A stretch of DNA of 43,779 bases. It comes from Candidatus Bathyarchaeota archaeon (GTDB taxonomy: Archaea; Thermoproteota; Bathyarchaeia; Bathyarchaeales; Bathycorpusculaceae). The translations under genes and the position numbers were made by a program. The stretch lies in contig JAOZHX010000009.1 of assembly GCA_026014665.1 (NCBI GenBank), positions 1-43,779 on the forward strand, read 5' to 3'. How positions within the stretch are numbered: position 1 is the stretch's first letter; each line of letters starts with the position of its first letter. This document shows positions 24,549 through 32,275 of the stretch, piece after piece. A model generated the notes under the pieces. That model did not search any database. It was not told the origin of the DNA and was given only the letters and a program-made list of their open reading frames with translations.

Positions 24549-24749
24549 ATGAATAAAAACGAAGTAGAACAACTCTTACAGCAACGCCAAAACTTAATTG
24601 GCGAATTCCAAACCAACATGAATATAGCAACCAAACCTTTTGTTGATTTAGCAAAAACAGTTTCTTTGTATATGCAAGTGACTGATTTGCTAATCAAAAA
24701 CCTTCAAGAAGAAAACCAAAAACTTGAAAGCGAGGTGAAAAAGCAATGA
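24549..24749 (+). CDS. Small coiled-coil protein
   Basis: A 66-residue charged helical protein (begins MNKNEVEQLLQQRQ) with a heptad-like C-terminal half (LQEENQKLESEVKKQ). The ATG at 24549 is chosen over a TTG at 24540 because GATGGGT lies before it. The stop overlaps the next ATG. Function unknown; the following genes suggest a helper of DNA processing. Confidence 0.7.
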   Translation: MNKNEVEQLLQQRQNLIGEFQTNMNIATKPFVDLAKTVSLYMQVTDLLIKNLQEENQKLESEVKKQ

Positions 24750-25273
24750 AAAACGTTCTCTGTAAAGCAAAAACTTTAGCTCAAGACACAAACTGGCTTA
24801 GCAACGTTAAAGAACTTAAAGAGTTAGCGAAGAAAGCATCTCAGGGTTCATTCGAAAAACTGCCAATGCTTGATTTAAGAAAGATGGGTGGCTCGTTAGA
24901 TAACCCCGAAGTTTTAGTTTGTAAAGCGTTGAGTAACATTCGTGCTCTTAAAACTAAAAACATGGAAAACGAAGCCTACATAGTTGACCTTGAAGTGTAT
25001 GGTGCATCTACGGAACTTAAAAGTTACGTAACTGAAAACGGCAAAAAAATTGAGAGTCCAGCAGTTTTCCCTGCTAAATACACTATCTGGTTATCTACCA
25101 CTGTTTTACGTAACGAGTTAGTTAAATACGCGGACGGCAAAATCGAAGACGGTGCTATCGTAGATTTCGGTGTTTTACAAGGTAAAGAATTTGTTATTTC
25201 AAGCTACGGTACACAGCCATCTAAGAAAGGCAAAAAAGAGGTTTTCCTTTTCAAAGTTTTCGATAAACCTTAA
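24746..25273 (+). CDS. Unknown protein, possible single-stranded DNA-binding/OB-type
   Basis: A 175-residue protein. After a Lys-rich helical start, residues about 65-170 are mostly beta: NEAYIVDLEVYG, YTIWLSTTVLRNELVKY, GAIVDFGVLQGKEFVISSYG, EVFLFKVFDKP. Five or six strands with an internal helix would suit an OB fold, and its neighbour is a Cas4-like exonuclease, a pairing seen in recombination modules. This is inference: no family signature is recognised. Confidence 0.55.
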   Translation: MKNVLCKAKTLAQDTNWLSNVKELKELAKKASQGSFEKLPMLDLRKMGGSLDNPEVLVCKALSNIRALKTKNMENEAYIVDLEVYGASTELKSYVTENGKKIESPAVFPAKYTIWLSTTVLRNELVKYADGKIEDGAIVDFGVLQGKEFVISSYGTQPSKKGKKEVFLFKVFDKP

Positions 25274-25285
25274 AGGTGAATACGG

Positions 25286-25555
25286 TTGCCCTACGTTACA
25301 TCCGTTCTAAGAGACGAAATCCGAGAAGAAACAGAAAACTTGATTTTTAAGTTAGAAAACAACATAGACGAAAACGATAGGGTAGCCGTCATCACCTACG
25401 TTTTTTTTGTAATCTTGAAACATTTCTATAGTAGAAAAAACTGGTTTCAACGTTCAATTCCCAATTTAATATTAAAATCGGTTGAAACCGAATTTAACCG
25501 TAGATTCATCTTTCCCTACGAAAACCAAAAAATGAAGCAAAACGGTGACGTTTAA
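25286..25555 (+). CDS. Unknown small helical protein
   Basis: An 89-residue protein from TTG 25286, preceded by AAAGGTGA. Mostly helical with acidic N terminus and a hydrophobic middle (VAVITYVFFVILKHFYS), then basic/aromatic. The middle could touch the membrane but is short. Overlaps the Cas4-like gene by one base. Not recognised. Confidence 0.65.
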   Translation: MPYVTSVLRDEIREETENLIFKLENNIDENDRVAVITYVFFVILKHFYSRKNWFQRSIPNLILKSVETEFNRRFIFPYENQKMKQNGDV

Positions 25556-26361
25556 TGGAAAAATCATACTTTTTTAATATATTTAAACTTTTTAGGTCAA
25601 CAGAAAATAAACCTGTCGAAGTAATTCGTGTATCCACTTTAGCAAGTTACTGGTACTGTTCAGTTAAAGCGTGGCTACAAGCTCAAGGGGTGGAACCTGA
25701 AATAGAAAACGAAGCCACCGAAATAGGCACAAAAATCCATAACGCTATCTCTAAAGCGCGAAGTTTAAGTGAATGGGAAAAAGAGTTTGAACGCCACCTT
25801 AAACAGTTCTTTATAAAAGTGGATGCAGGTAAAGGCACAACCGCTTTTAACGAGACAGAAGGCAAAGTTTTAGCTCGCGCATGGAAAAGAAACGGAGAAA
25901 CAGTAGGCTACATCGTTACACACGGTTTAGACGACTACGAAGTGTCACCTAACAGGGAAGTTACTTTGATAGAATACAAAACCACCAATCAACGATACAT
26001 CGACAACTATAAACTTTCTACTGCTCTTTTTCAACTTAAATTGTATTGGTGGATTCTTGTGCCCCTGTTAAGTCAAGTGGGCTACCGTATTGTGCAGGCA
26101 AGACTTGTTTACTTAAACAGAAAAGGAGAGATTCTTGGCGAAAAAATCATTCGTCAAGACGAAAGCCAATATTACGAAAACGAAAACTACAAAGACGATT
26201 GGTTCGTTTACAACACTGTTAAAGTAGAAAAAGACATCGCAAACATTTTTTTAGCTTTCGAAAACCCCGATAAACTTATTCCGCCAGCTAAATTCAAATG
26301 CTTCAACTGTAGCGACGCATACAAAAAGAGGTGTCCGTTTGCGAAAACAGTCATGTCGTAG
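25555..26361 (+). CDS. Cas4-like / RecB-type 4Fe-4S exonuclease
   Basis: A 268-residue PD-(D/E)XK nuclease. The N-terminal Cys C35 sits in VSTLASYWYCSVKAWL, the signature start of Cas4; H62 lies in IGTKIHNAI; the nuclease core is D126/D127, E140 and K142 (LIEYKTT) with Q160 (FQLKLYWWIL). The last three cysteines C249, C252 and C260 (CFNC.......C) complete a 4Fe-4S set. Known members resect DNA ends; viral ones act in recombination, replication, genome-end processing, or against CRISPR adaptation. No CRISPR genes are nearby. Confidence 0.85.
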   Translation: MEKSYFFNIFKLFRSTENKPVEVIRVSTLASYWYCSVKAWLQAQGVEPEIENEATEIGTKIHNAISKARSLSEWEKEFERHLKQFFIKVDAGKGTTAFNETEGKVLARAWKRNGETVGYIVTHGLDDYEVSPNREVTLIEYKTTNQRYIDNYKLSTALFQLKLYWWILVPLLSQVGYRIVQARLVYLNRKGEILGEKIIRQDESQYYENENYKDDWFVYNTVKVEKDIANIFLAFENPDKLIPPAKFKCFNCSDAYKKRCPFAKTVMS

Positions 26362-26482
26362 ACGGATACAATGCGAAACTGTTCTACGCGAAAAAGGCGA
26401 AGTTTCCTGTGTTAACTTAAAAATACTGGATTGCCCGCTCTACGAGAAAACCGCTAAACAGCGTTTAGTAACCAAAAAATAA
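26339..26482 (+). CDS. Small Cys-rich protein (47 residues)
   Basis: TTG at 26339, with GAGGTG five bases before it inside the nuclease gene, starts a frame overlapping the nuclease end by 23 bases. The product (begins MRKQSCRRRIQCE) is basic and has Cys at about 6, 12, 24 and 32, a potential zinc site. No family is known. Translational signals are better than for most small ORFs here, which supports it. Confidence 0.5.
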   Translation: MRKQSCRRRIQCETVLREKGEVSCVNLKILDCPLYEKTAKQRLVTKK

Positions 26483-26510
26483 ATATAACCCCAACGTTAT
26501 TACTATTACG
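26477..26510 (+). promoter_or_regulatory. Promoter with ATTACTATTACGATGA motif
   Basis: TATA-like AAATAAATATAACC (26477-26490) is followed by the motif at 26499-26514, which contains the ATG of the next gene. An RNA start at about 26510 would make it leaderless. Confidence 0.55.
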
Positions 26511-26873
26511 ATGATAAATATGGATAAAACAACAAAAATCTTGACTGCTGCAAGTTTAATATTGGTGGTTGCTTCCCCGATTGTTTGGTGGACAATCAAC
26601 TATGACATAAGAACCTACGAGTTAACTGGAAAAGTTAAAGAAAAAACGTTTGCGCTCGACGGAGACTCTGTAACTTACGTTGTAGTTTTAACAGATAACC
26701 GCACTTTAGAAATCAAAAGCAACTTTTGGCACAACGTAAACGAAGATTTAGTTTACTCAAGTATTGAAGCAAACAGAAACTACACTTTTCACTGTTGGGG
26801 TCTCCAGTTAACTGTGCCGATGCTTGGAATATACGTTTACCCAAACATTATTGAAGCATCCCCCATTCAATAA
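26511..26873 (+). CDS. Signal-anchor surface protein
   Basis: A 120-residue protein (117 from the second ATG at 26520). A hydrophobic anchor (KILTAASLILVVASPIVWWTI, about 7-27) is followed by an outer domain of about 90 residues with beta strands, three possible N-glycosylation sites and one Cys. The ending Y..PNIIEA resembles small archaeal membrane proteins of unknown role. It has its own promoter and terminator and no coupled neighbour, so it could be expressed in the proviral state, for example for superinfection exclusion; that part is inference. Confidence 0.7.
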   Translation: MINMDKTTKILTAASLILVVASPIVWWTINYDIRTYELTGKVKEKTFALDGDSVTYVVVLTDNRTLEIKSNFWHNVNEDLVYSSIEANRNYTFHCWGLQLTVPMLGIYVYPNIIEASPIQ

Positions 26874-26880
26874 ATCCCCC

Positions 26881-26887
26881 TTTTTTT
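26881..26887 (+). terminator. Poly-T terminator
   Basis: CCCCC followed by seven T, directly after the stop at 26873. Confidence 0.6.
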
Positions 26888-26893
26888 AGAAAA

Positions 26894-26918
26894 CTTTATA
26901 AATACGATTACTATTAAG
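26894..26918 (+). promoter_or_regulatory. Promoter without following gene (drives ncRNA candidate)
   Basis: A consensus TATA box CTTTATAAAT (26894-26903) and the motif TACGATTACTATTAAG (26903-26918) are among the best in the genome, yet no ORF with a ribosome site follows before the next promoter at 27024. Confidence 0.7.
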
Positions 26919-26919
26919 A

Positions 26920-27020
26920 TTCTCAGTCATAAGCGTTTACAAAACGCCATTGACAGGTATATACCCGAAGGTGGAAACAGCAACCAATGTGTTGCTCTCT
27001 CTCCACCTTCCTTTCTTATA
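26920..27020 (+). ncRNA. Predicted structured viral RNA
   Basis: Between two promoters. Stem 1: GCGTTT (26933-26938) with AAACGC (26942-26947), loop ACA. A self-complementary GGTATATACC lies at 26956-26965. The main hairpin pairs GAAGGTGG (26967-26974) with CCACCTTC (27003-27010), with an inner stem AGCAAC (26979-26984)/GTTGCT (26991-26996) and loop CAATGT. A T-rich stretch (CTTTCTTATAAC) follows. A 23-codon TTG frame exists in it but has no ribosome site. Role unknown: regulatory/antisense RNA, packaging RNA or a CRISPR-repeat mimic are possibilities. Confidence 0.55.
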
Positions 27021-27023
27021 ACA

Positions 27024-27066
27024 AAGTTTAAAAACCCCTAATTAATAATCATAATCGTAGTGATAC
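27024..27066 (+). promoter_or_regulatory. Promoter with TAATCATAATCGTAGTGATA motif
   Basis: AAGTTTAAAAACC (27024-27036) as TATA box, then TAATAATCATAATCGTAGTGATA (27044-27066), in which TAATCA, TAATCG and TAGTGA form a 6-base register; the ATG follows at 27070. Confidence 0.6.
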
Positions 27067-27069
27067 TAC

Positions 27070-27609
27070 ATGAACACAAAAAACGGATTAGTCGGCTCGC
27101 TTTCTCTTGTTTGCAGAGATAAACAGGGAAACATTAAATGGCAAGAACAAGTCTCTGATGTTTTAATTAAATATCCAGAGACACAAAAAGAAAAAGGATT
27201 AAGAAACATAAAAAAACTGATAACAAACACTGGCATGGCTGAAGTAGCTGGCTTAATAGGCAACACGGGCTCCCCCACCGCTTTCACAGTTGTCGGAATA
27301 GGCGACAGTGGAACAGCAGAATCAGCAGCCCACACCGATTTGCAAGCATCCACGAACAAAAAACGTAAAGCTGGAACAGTCTCAAGAGTTACAACCACAC
27401 AAACCAACGACACCCTACAAATCGTCGCTACATTTTCAAGCGCAGACAGCATAAGCGGTACATGGTCAGTTCAAGAAGCTGCTGTTTTTAACAACACAAG
27501 CGGCGGCGTTATGCTTTTCCGCAAAATTTTCAGTGCTAAAAGCTGCAACTGGGATGCTGGAGACACCCTCGAAGTAACCGCTAAATGTCAAGTTAAACAA
27601 GGAAGCTAA
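27070..27609 (+). CDS. Tail fibre-associated structural protein (probable)
   Basis: A 179-residue protein. After a beta N terminus (LVGSLSLVCRDKQGNIKWQEQVSDVL) comes a stretch VVGIGDSGTAESAAHTDLQ that matches the G-x-G/D-x-x-x-A-x-A..DT-x-L element widely found in phage tail/baseplate proteins. The rest is beta-rich. It has its own promoter and terminator, and precedes the zinc-ribbon and large adhesin genes, so it may belong to the fibre complex. Confidence 0.6.
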   Translation: MNTKNGLVGSLSLVCRDKQGNIKWQEQVSDVLIKYPETQKEKGLRNIKKLITNTGMAEVAGLIGNTGSPTAFTVVGIGDSGTAESAAHTDLQASTNKKRKAGTVSRVTTTQTNDTLQIVATFSSADSISGTWSVQEAAVFNNTSGGVMLFRKIFSAKSCNWDAGDTLEVTAKCQVKQGS

Positions 27610-27622
27610 ACCTTTTTCTCCA

Positions 27623-27633
27623 TTTTTTTTTTT
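27623..27633 (+). terminator. Poly-T terminator
   Basis: Eleven T fourteen bases behind the stop at 27609; read-through into 27654 is possible because no clear promoter follows. Confidence 0.55.
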
Positions 27634-27653
27634 ATTTTTTAAAGGTGACCTAA

Positions 27654-28067
27654 GTGAACGAAAACAAACTTTACTTTAACCAAATCGAAATCGAAAAAAC
27701 CACAAACGGTTACACAGTTAAACCCAACTTTAACTGCCCAAAATGTAACATAAACGTTCCCGCAATCAACAAAACATTCACAAAAAACGTTTCATCCACG
27801 TTGACGCCGATTTTAAGTGAAAAAGAAATGTTGATTCAACAATTACTCAAAACTGGATTAAAAACAGAAGAAATCTTAACACAAAAAAACGTTGAAACCG
27901 CATCCGACTCAATCAATTTTAACCAGCAAGTTACTTTTACTATGCCTTGCTGTGGAACAAACATAACGTTATACGTCGCTGTTTACAAGTCAGAAAAAGA
28001 TGCCAATCCACAAACATGCATATCCGTTGAACCTATCCCAACAAACTGGTATAGTAGGTTAGAGTGA
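27654..28067 (+). CDS. Zinc-ribbon protein before the adhesin gene
   Basis: A 137-residue protein from GTG 27654 (AAAGGTGA nine bases before). CPKC near residue 28 and a late PCCG near 101 can form a zinc site split by a long beta/helix insert (SEKEMLIQQLLKTGLKTEEIL). Not recognised. Its stop overlaps the ATG of the adhesin; the adhesin also begins with a zinc ribbon, so the two may dock together in the tail or act in its assembly. Confidence 0.65.
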   Translation: MNENKLYFNQIEIEKTTNGYTVKPNFNCPKCNINVPAINKTFTKNVSSTLTPILSEKEMLIQQLLKTGLKTEEILTQKNVETASDSINFNQQVTFTMPCCGTNITLYVAVYKSEKDANPQTCISVEPIPTNWYSRLE

Positions 28068-31000
28068 TGCGTTTCCGTAAAGTTTTCCTCGACAAATCAT
28101 GGTTACACCGCATTTTGCCTAAATGGGACTATTTCTGTCCAAAATGCAAGAAACCCATCAAACGTAACACTCATGAATGTCCGCATTGTGGTGAACGGTT
28201 TCCGTTTAACTTCGCCGTTAAGTCACCCAGTAAACTGCTTCAGAAAGGTTATGAGAAAGAGTTATCGGCGTATATTCACAAAGAGGTTTTTCCAAGCCTA
28301 AGCGAACATCACCGTAATTATTTAGCGCAGTATTTCACGACGTTTTTAGCTGACGGTTTTGAAAGTAACGATTTCAGCAATTGGTCTGGAACAGTTGGTT
28401 CTCCAACTATAAGTAATAGTGGTGCTTATGATGGAACTTATTGTTTAGCTATTAATCCATCTTCATGGACAGAAATGTCGGTATATAAGACTATTTCAGA
28501 CATAGATAAATTGAATGTGAGATTGTATTTTACAATAGCGAATTTACCGCCAAACATTAACGATTACGTATATTTTATGAAGTTTACTGACACTTCAGGA
28601 AATCTTTATGGATATATTTACCTTATAAAAACTGGTACTGGCACCTATCAATTTAGAGCTGAAGTACCGTCATGTTCATTTTGGACATCTTATACTGTCA
28701 CAGACATAACTGGTTATCATAGTCTAGAATATGAGTTTTATAGGCATTCATCTAACGGCTATCTTAAATTGTATTATGACGGCGAATTAAAATCTACTTC
28801 TTCAACTGGAAATTCTTCATCGATAATAAATATCGGTAGAGTTTACATAGGAGCAACCCATAATACATCTACATACAACTATCCAAATATTAAAATTGAC
28901 GTTGTCGAAATTGCAGATACTTATATTGGATTAATACCCTTTGAAGATGGATTTGAAAACGGAGATATAATTAAATGGGATTATAATGGAAGTATCTCTG
29001 AACCAATTTCTTCTTCTACTGCCCATCATGGAACTTATTCTTTAAAGTTAGATGGTGACTATGAACGTATAGCAAGAACCTTTCCAGCAACCGATGAAGT
29101 ATATGCAAGAGTTTACGTTAAGTTGACTACTGCTCCAGACAGTGGACAAAACGTTATGTTCGCCGCAATTGAACGTTCCATATTTAACCCGTTAGTTGCT
29201 TGTAGGGTTTACAATGACGGTGGAACATTAAAATGGCAAATGTTGTATAATGATGGTTCCACAGAAAAGGCTGTTACTGTTTCTTCGCCTACGCTGTCAC
29301 TTAACAGTTGGTACTGTGTAACATTATATTTCAATAAATCTACACAGGTAGGTAAATTATATATAGATGATGTTCAAGTTGTTTCTGTCAGCGATGTTGC
29401 GCCATATTGGCAAGCAACGGACTTTATGCTTATCAACGTTAAAAGCAGTGGAACACAGCCAGTAGTTTACTTTGACTGTGTAAAGATTTCTTCAAGCTAT
29501 GTAGGTAAACATGAGTTATTTAGTGATGGTTTTGAAAGTGGAGACTTTAGTGCATGGAGTTGGACTGGTGGTTCACCTACAGTACAGTCATCCGTGAAAT
29601 ATAGTGGTAGTTATACGGCTTCATTACAAAAAGTTACTTATGTTGGTAAAGAGTTTACACCCCAAACTTTAGTTCACATGGCTGGTTATGTACGGTTTTC
29701 TTCTTTGCCTGCGTATGATGAAACTGTTTTTCCGTTTGTGTTTCTTAAAAATTCAGATTCGACATGGTCAACACAACTTGAATTACATAATAATGGTAAC
29801 TATTATTTTGCTATATGGTGTCCTCATGGTTCTATCTGGCAGAGTTCAAGTTACCAATCATTAAGCCCTGATACATGGTATCATTTTGAATTAGCTACAT
29901 TGTATTCAAGCAGTGGATATGTTAAGTTTTGGCTTAATGGAAACTTGATTATTAATGCTACTGGTGATACATCGGGGGATAGTTGTAAAGGAATAGAAAT
30001 TATTAATTATAACGATTGTACTACTTCACCTACAGTTTACTTTGATGATGTTGTTGTCTCTGACACCTACATAGGCACAGAAGCTAACCCAATTACGTTT
30101 ATAACTCAAACCAGCAACGTAGATTCAGTTGCCGACATCGGCTCACATAGCAACTTTGCGTACCAGCAAGCAGATGACAGCAACTATGACACCTTAACGG
30201 AAGCTGACGCTGACACAGGAACATCAACTTTCGGCAAAACAAGTGGCACAGGCTCAAGTTACCGTACTACCGCCGCTAATGAAATGCGTCTTGGCGTGTT
30301 TACGCCGTCATCAAGCGGGGAAGTTGCAAGCATAGTGTTCTATGGGCGTGGCTCAAGCACAAGTGTTAACTGTAAAGCTATAATCACAGATTCAAGCGGT
30401 AACTTACTCACAAACGGCGTAGGCAGCGCAGTTTCAGTCAACACTACTGCGAGTACAAAAACTTTAACTTACGCAAGTGGTAGCCGACCAATAGTTACGG
30501 CTGGCACAACTTACTGGATAGGCGTAATAAGCGACGGCGCATTACGTATCTATTACGATTCAACGACTGGTGGCACAAGCAAACAGGACACAACCAACAG
30601 TTACACTACACCTACTTCGCCGACAGATGCTACTTCAACGACTGAAACTTGGCGACTCATGTACGCCAACGTAAACAACATCAACTACCGCCTCGAATTA
30701 GAAGAAGAATTCACAAACATACCCTACAACAGTTTTAACACTTGGACTCTACACGTAAAAACAGGCACGTACAGTAGCCCTGCTGAAACCCTTTCGGTGC
30801 AAATCCGTGACGGCTCAACATGGACAACACTCGGAAGCGCCGCAGCATCCACCGATAACACTTTCAACGTAACCAGCTACATAACGGCTTCAACTGAACA
30901 AATCCGATTCGTAGACGGCACACAAAGCGACGACACTGTGCAATCTACTTGGCAGATTGGGGCAGTTTGGCTAGAAGGCAGCAACAGTGGCGTTAACTAT

Positions 31001-32065
31001 CAACAAACAATAAACGATTTAGTCGCCTTAACAGATTCAATTACATTAAAAGGCAACCTTAAACAGGTAGCTACAGATATAGGCGGATTACTCGATTCGT
31101 TAACAAGCAAAGGAAACTACAAAATTTCAGCAACCGACAAAACAGGTTTACTTGACGCAATAACTTCAATAAAGAAACTCTACAACGTGGTAACCGACAA
31201 AACAGGTTTACTCGAAAACATCGCTTTAATATTAAAACATTTCCAAACAGTAACAGACAAAACAGGGTTAACTGACACCGTAACCGTTAAACAAAACTTT
31301 AAACAATTAACCAACGACTTGACAGGTTTAGTTGACTCGTTCACTTTAAAACATAACATTAAACAAATCGCTAACGAACTAAACGGATTAAAAGAAACAG
31401 TCAACGTTAAATATTATGGAAAAACTTCGCAAATAGATAAAACAGGTTTACTTGACTCTGTTACAGTAAAAGAAAACATTAAACAAACCATCCAAGAAAT
31501 AGCTGGATTATTAGACACCGTAGAAACCGTCTACACTGCTGGCGTTAACCCCAACAAACAGCAAAGCATAATAGATTTAACTGGATTAAACGACTGGTTA
31601 AGTGTAAAAGGAAACTTTAAAACTACACAAATAGACCTGTTAGGTTTACTTGACGCAGTAACTGTACGTATAAACTCAAGATTTTCTATAACAGAAACAA
31701 ACGGTTTAGTTGAGTCGTTTACCATAAAGACTGGTCGCAAAGAAACATTTACAGAAAGCACAGGTTTAAAAGATGAAATAACCATAAAAGGCACATTGCA
31801 CGACGCCGAAAACGACATAGCAGGCTTAGTTGAAATCGTAGCTTTAAAACATGGACAAAATGTTCAACAAACTGAAACGTCTGGATTAGTTGATTCAGTT
31901 ACAGTTAAATTTGTTAACTTAATTAGAGTTAACCAAACAGAAAAGTTTGGGCTCAAAGACACAGTAACCGTAAACTTGACTAAAGTGCCGATGCGTTCAG
32001 TTCGTTTCCACTTAAAAGGTATAAGTCAAAGAAGAATACGGCTAAGACAAAGCGGAAAAGCCTAA
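28064..32065 (+). CDS. Giant tail adhesin with zinc ribbon, three LamG-like domains and 20-residue repeats
   Basis: A 1333-residue protein, the largest of the genome. Order: zinc ribbon C25, C28, C39, C42; three concanavalin/LamG-like domains starting near residues 94, 290 and 485, each opening with a DGFESGDFS.W-type strand and about 195 residues long; a Thr/Ser-rich beta domain (about 680-970); then sixteen tandem repeats, nearly all exactly 20 residues, consensus TDKTGLLDSVTVK.N.KQ (about 980-1305); and a basic tail (RRIRLRQSGKA). LamG-like domains bind sugars, and the repeats likely build a stalk. It is probably the receptor-binding protein. The DNA of the LamG part is more AT-rich with different codons than its flanks. 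Start may be GTG 28064 or ATG 28067. Confidence 0.75.
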   Translation: MMRFRKVFLDKSWLHRILPKWDYFCPKCKKPIKRNTHECPHCGERFPFNFAVKSPSKLLQKGYEKELSAYIHKEVFPSLSEHHRNYLAQYFTTFLADGFESNDFSNWSGTVGSPTISNSGAYDGTYCLAINPSSWTEMSVYKTISDIDKLNVRLYFTIANLPPNINDYVYFMKFTDTSGNLYGYIYLIKTGTGTYQFRAEVPSCSFWTSYTVTDITGYHSLEYEFYRHSSNGYLKLYYDGELKSTSSTGNSSSIINIGRVYIGATHNTSTYNYPNIKIDVVEIADTYIGLIPFEDGFENGDIIKWDYNGSISEPISSSTAHHGTYSLKLDGDYERIARTFPATDEVYARVYVKLTTAPDSGQNVMFAAIERSIFNPLVACRVYNDGGTLKWQMLYNDGSTEKAVTVSSPTLSLNSWYCVTLYFNKSTQVGKLYIDDVQVVSVSDVAPYWQATDFMLINVKSSGTQPVVYFDCVKISSSYVGKHELFSDGFESGDFSAWSWTGGSPTVQSSVKYSGSYTASLQKVTYVGKEFTPQTLVHMAGYVRFSSLPAYDETVFPFVFLKNSDSTWSTQLELHNNGNYYFAIWCPHGSIWQSSSYQSLSPDTWYHFELATLYSSSGYVKFWLNGNLIINATGDTSGDSCKGIEIINYNDCTTSPTVYFDDVVVSDTYIGTEANPITFITQTSNVDSVADIGSHSNFAYQQADDSNYDTLTEADADTGTSTFGKTSGTGSSYRTTAANEMRLGVFTPSSSGEVASIVFYGRGSSTSVNCKAIITDSSGNLLTNGVGSAVSVNTTASTKTLTYASGSRPIVTAGTTYWIGVISDGALRIYYDSTTGGTSKQDTTNSYTTPTSPTDATSTTETWRLMYANVNNINYRLELEEEFTNIPYNSFNTWTLHVKTGTYSSPAETLSVQIRDGSTWTTLGSAAASTDNTFNVTSYITASTEQIRFVDGTQSDDTVQSTWQIGAVWLEGSNSGVNYQQTINDLVALTDSITLKGNLKQVATDIGGLLDSLTSKGNYKISATDKTGLLDAITSIKKLYNVVTDKTGLLENIALILKHFQTVTDKTGLTDTVTVKQNFKQLTNDLTGLVDSFTLKHNIKQIANELNGLKETVNVKYYGKTSQIDKTGLLDSVTVKENIKQTIQEIAGLLDTVETVYTAGVNPNKQQSIIDLTGLNDWLSVKGNFKTTQIDLLGLLDAVTVRINSRFSITETNGLVESFTIKTGRKETFTESTGLKDEITIKGTLHDAENDIAGLVEIVALKHGQNVQQTETSGLVDSVTVKFVNLIRVNQTEKFGLKDTVTVNLTKVPMRSVRFHLKGISQRRIRLRQSGKA
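31006..31985 (+). repeat. Sixteen tandem 60-bp coding repeats
   Basis: Each unit codes for 20 residues of the type DKTGLLDSVTVK plus eight variable ones. One unit has a six-residue insertion (VYTAGVNPNKQQ) and one is a residue longer. Divergence at DNA level is large, but the GL-D-VTVK core is kept. Confidence 0.8.
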
Positions 32066-32231
32066 GTTATAATAGGGGTTTAAACTTTTTTTTGTTTATA
32101 ACCCAATTTTTTGTTTTAAACCCATAATTATAAGAAACCTTTATGTTTCTAAACAGCTTTACATATTAGTGGTTTAAACACGCCGATAAACGTTTCAAAG
32201 AGAACCCCTACAAAGTGTAGGCGTTTAAAAA
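32066..32231. other. Structured intergenic region upstream of integrase (attP candidate)
   Basis: No gene. An imperfect inverted repeat joins 32067-32085 (TTATAATAGGGGTTTAAAC) and 32113-32133 around poly-T, acting as terminator after the adhesin. Further hairpins: AGAAAC/GTTTCT (32133-32150) and CCTACA/TGTAGG (32207-32221, loop AAG). GTTTAAAC-type words are frequent. Position next to int makes it a candidate attachment region; no tRNA-like sequence is seen. Confidence 0.45.
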
Positions 32232-32271
32232 CGTTTATATTGGTGGAAACCAAATAGTAATCGTAGTGATA
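32232..32271 (+). promoter_or_regulatory. Integrase promoter with TAGTAATCGTAGTGATA motif
   Basis: TATA box CGTTTATATTGG (32232-32243), then AATAGTAATCGTAGTGATA (32253-32271), five bases before the ATG at 32276. An RNA start on the motif leaves no room for a ribosome site, so the message is nearly leaderless. Confidence 0.7.
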
Positions 32272-32275
32272 AAAC

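Noticed and set aside
26950..27019. 23-codon frame from TTG within the RNA candidate
   Set aside because: No ribosome site, rare start context, and the bases are better explained by the strong hairpins.
26340..27070. CRISPR array
   Set aside because: Only a single hairpin unit, no regularly spaced repeats; no array anywhere in the window.
32066..32275. tRNA gene as attachment site
   Set aside because: No cloverleaf, no CCA-side or T-loop sequence recognisable here or elsewhere in the window.
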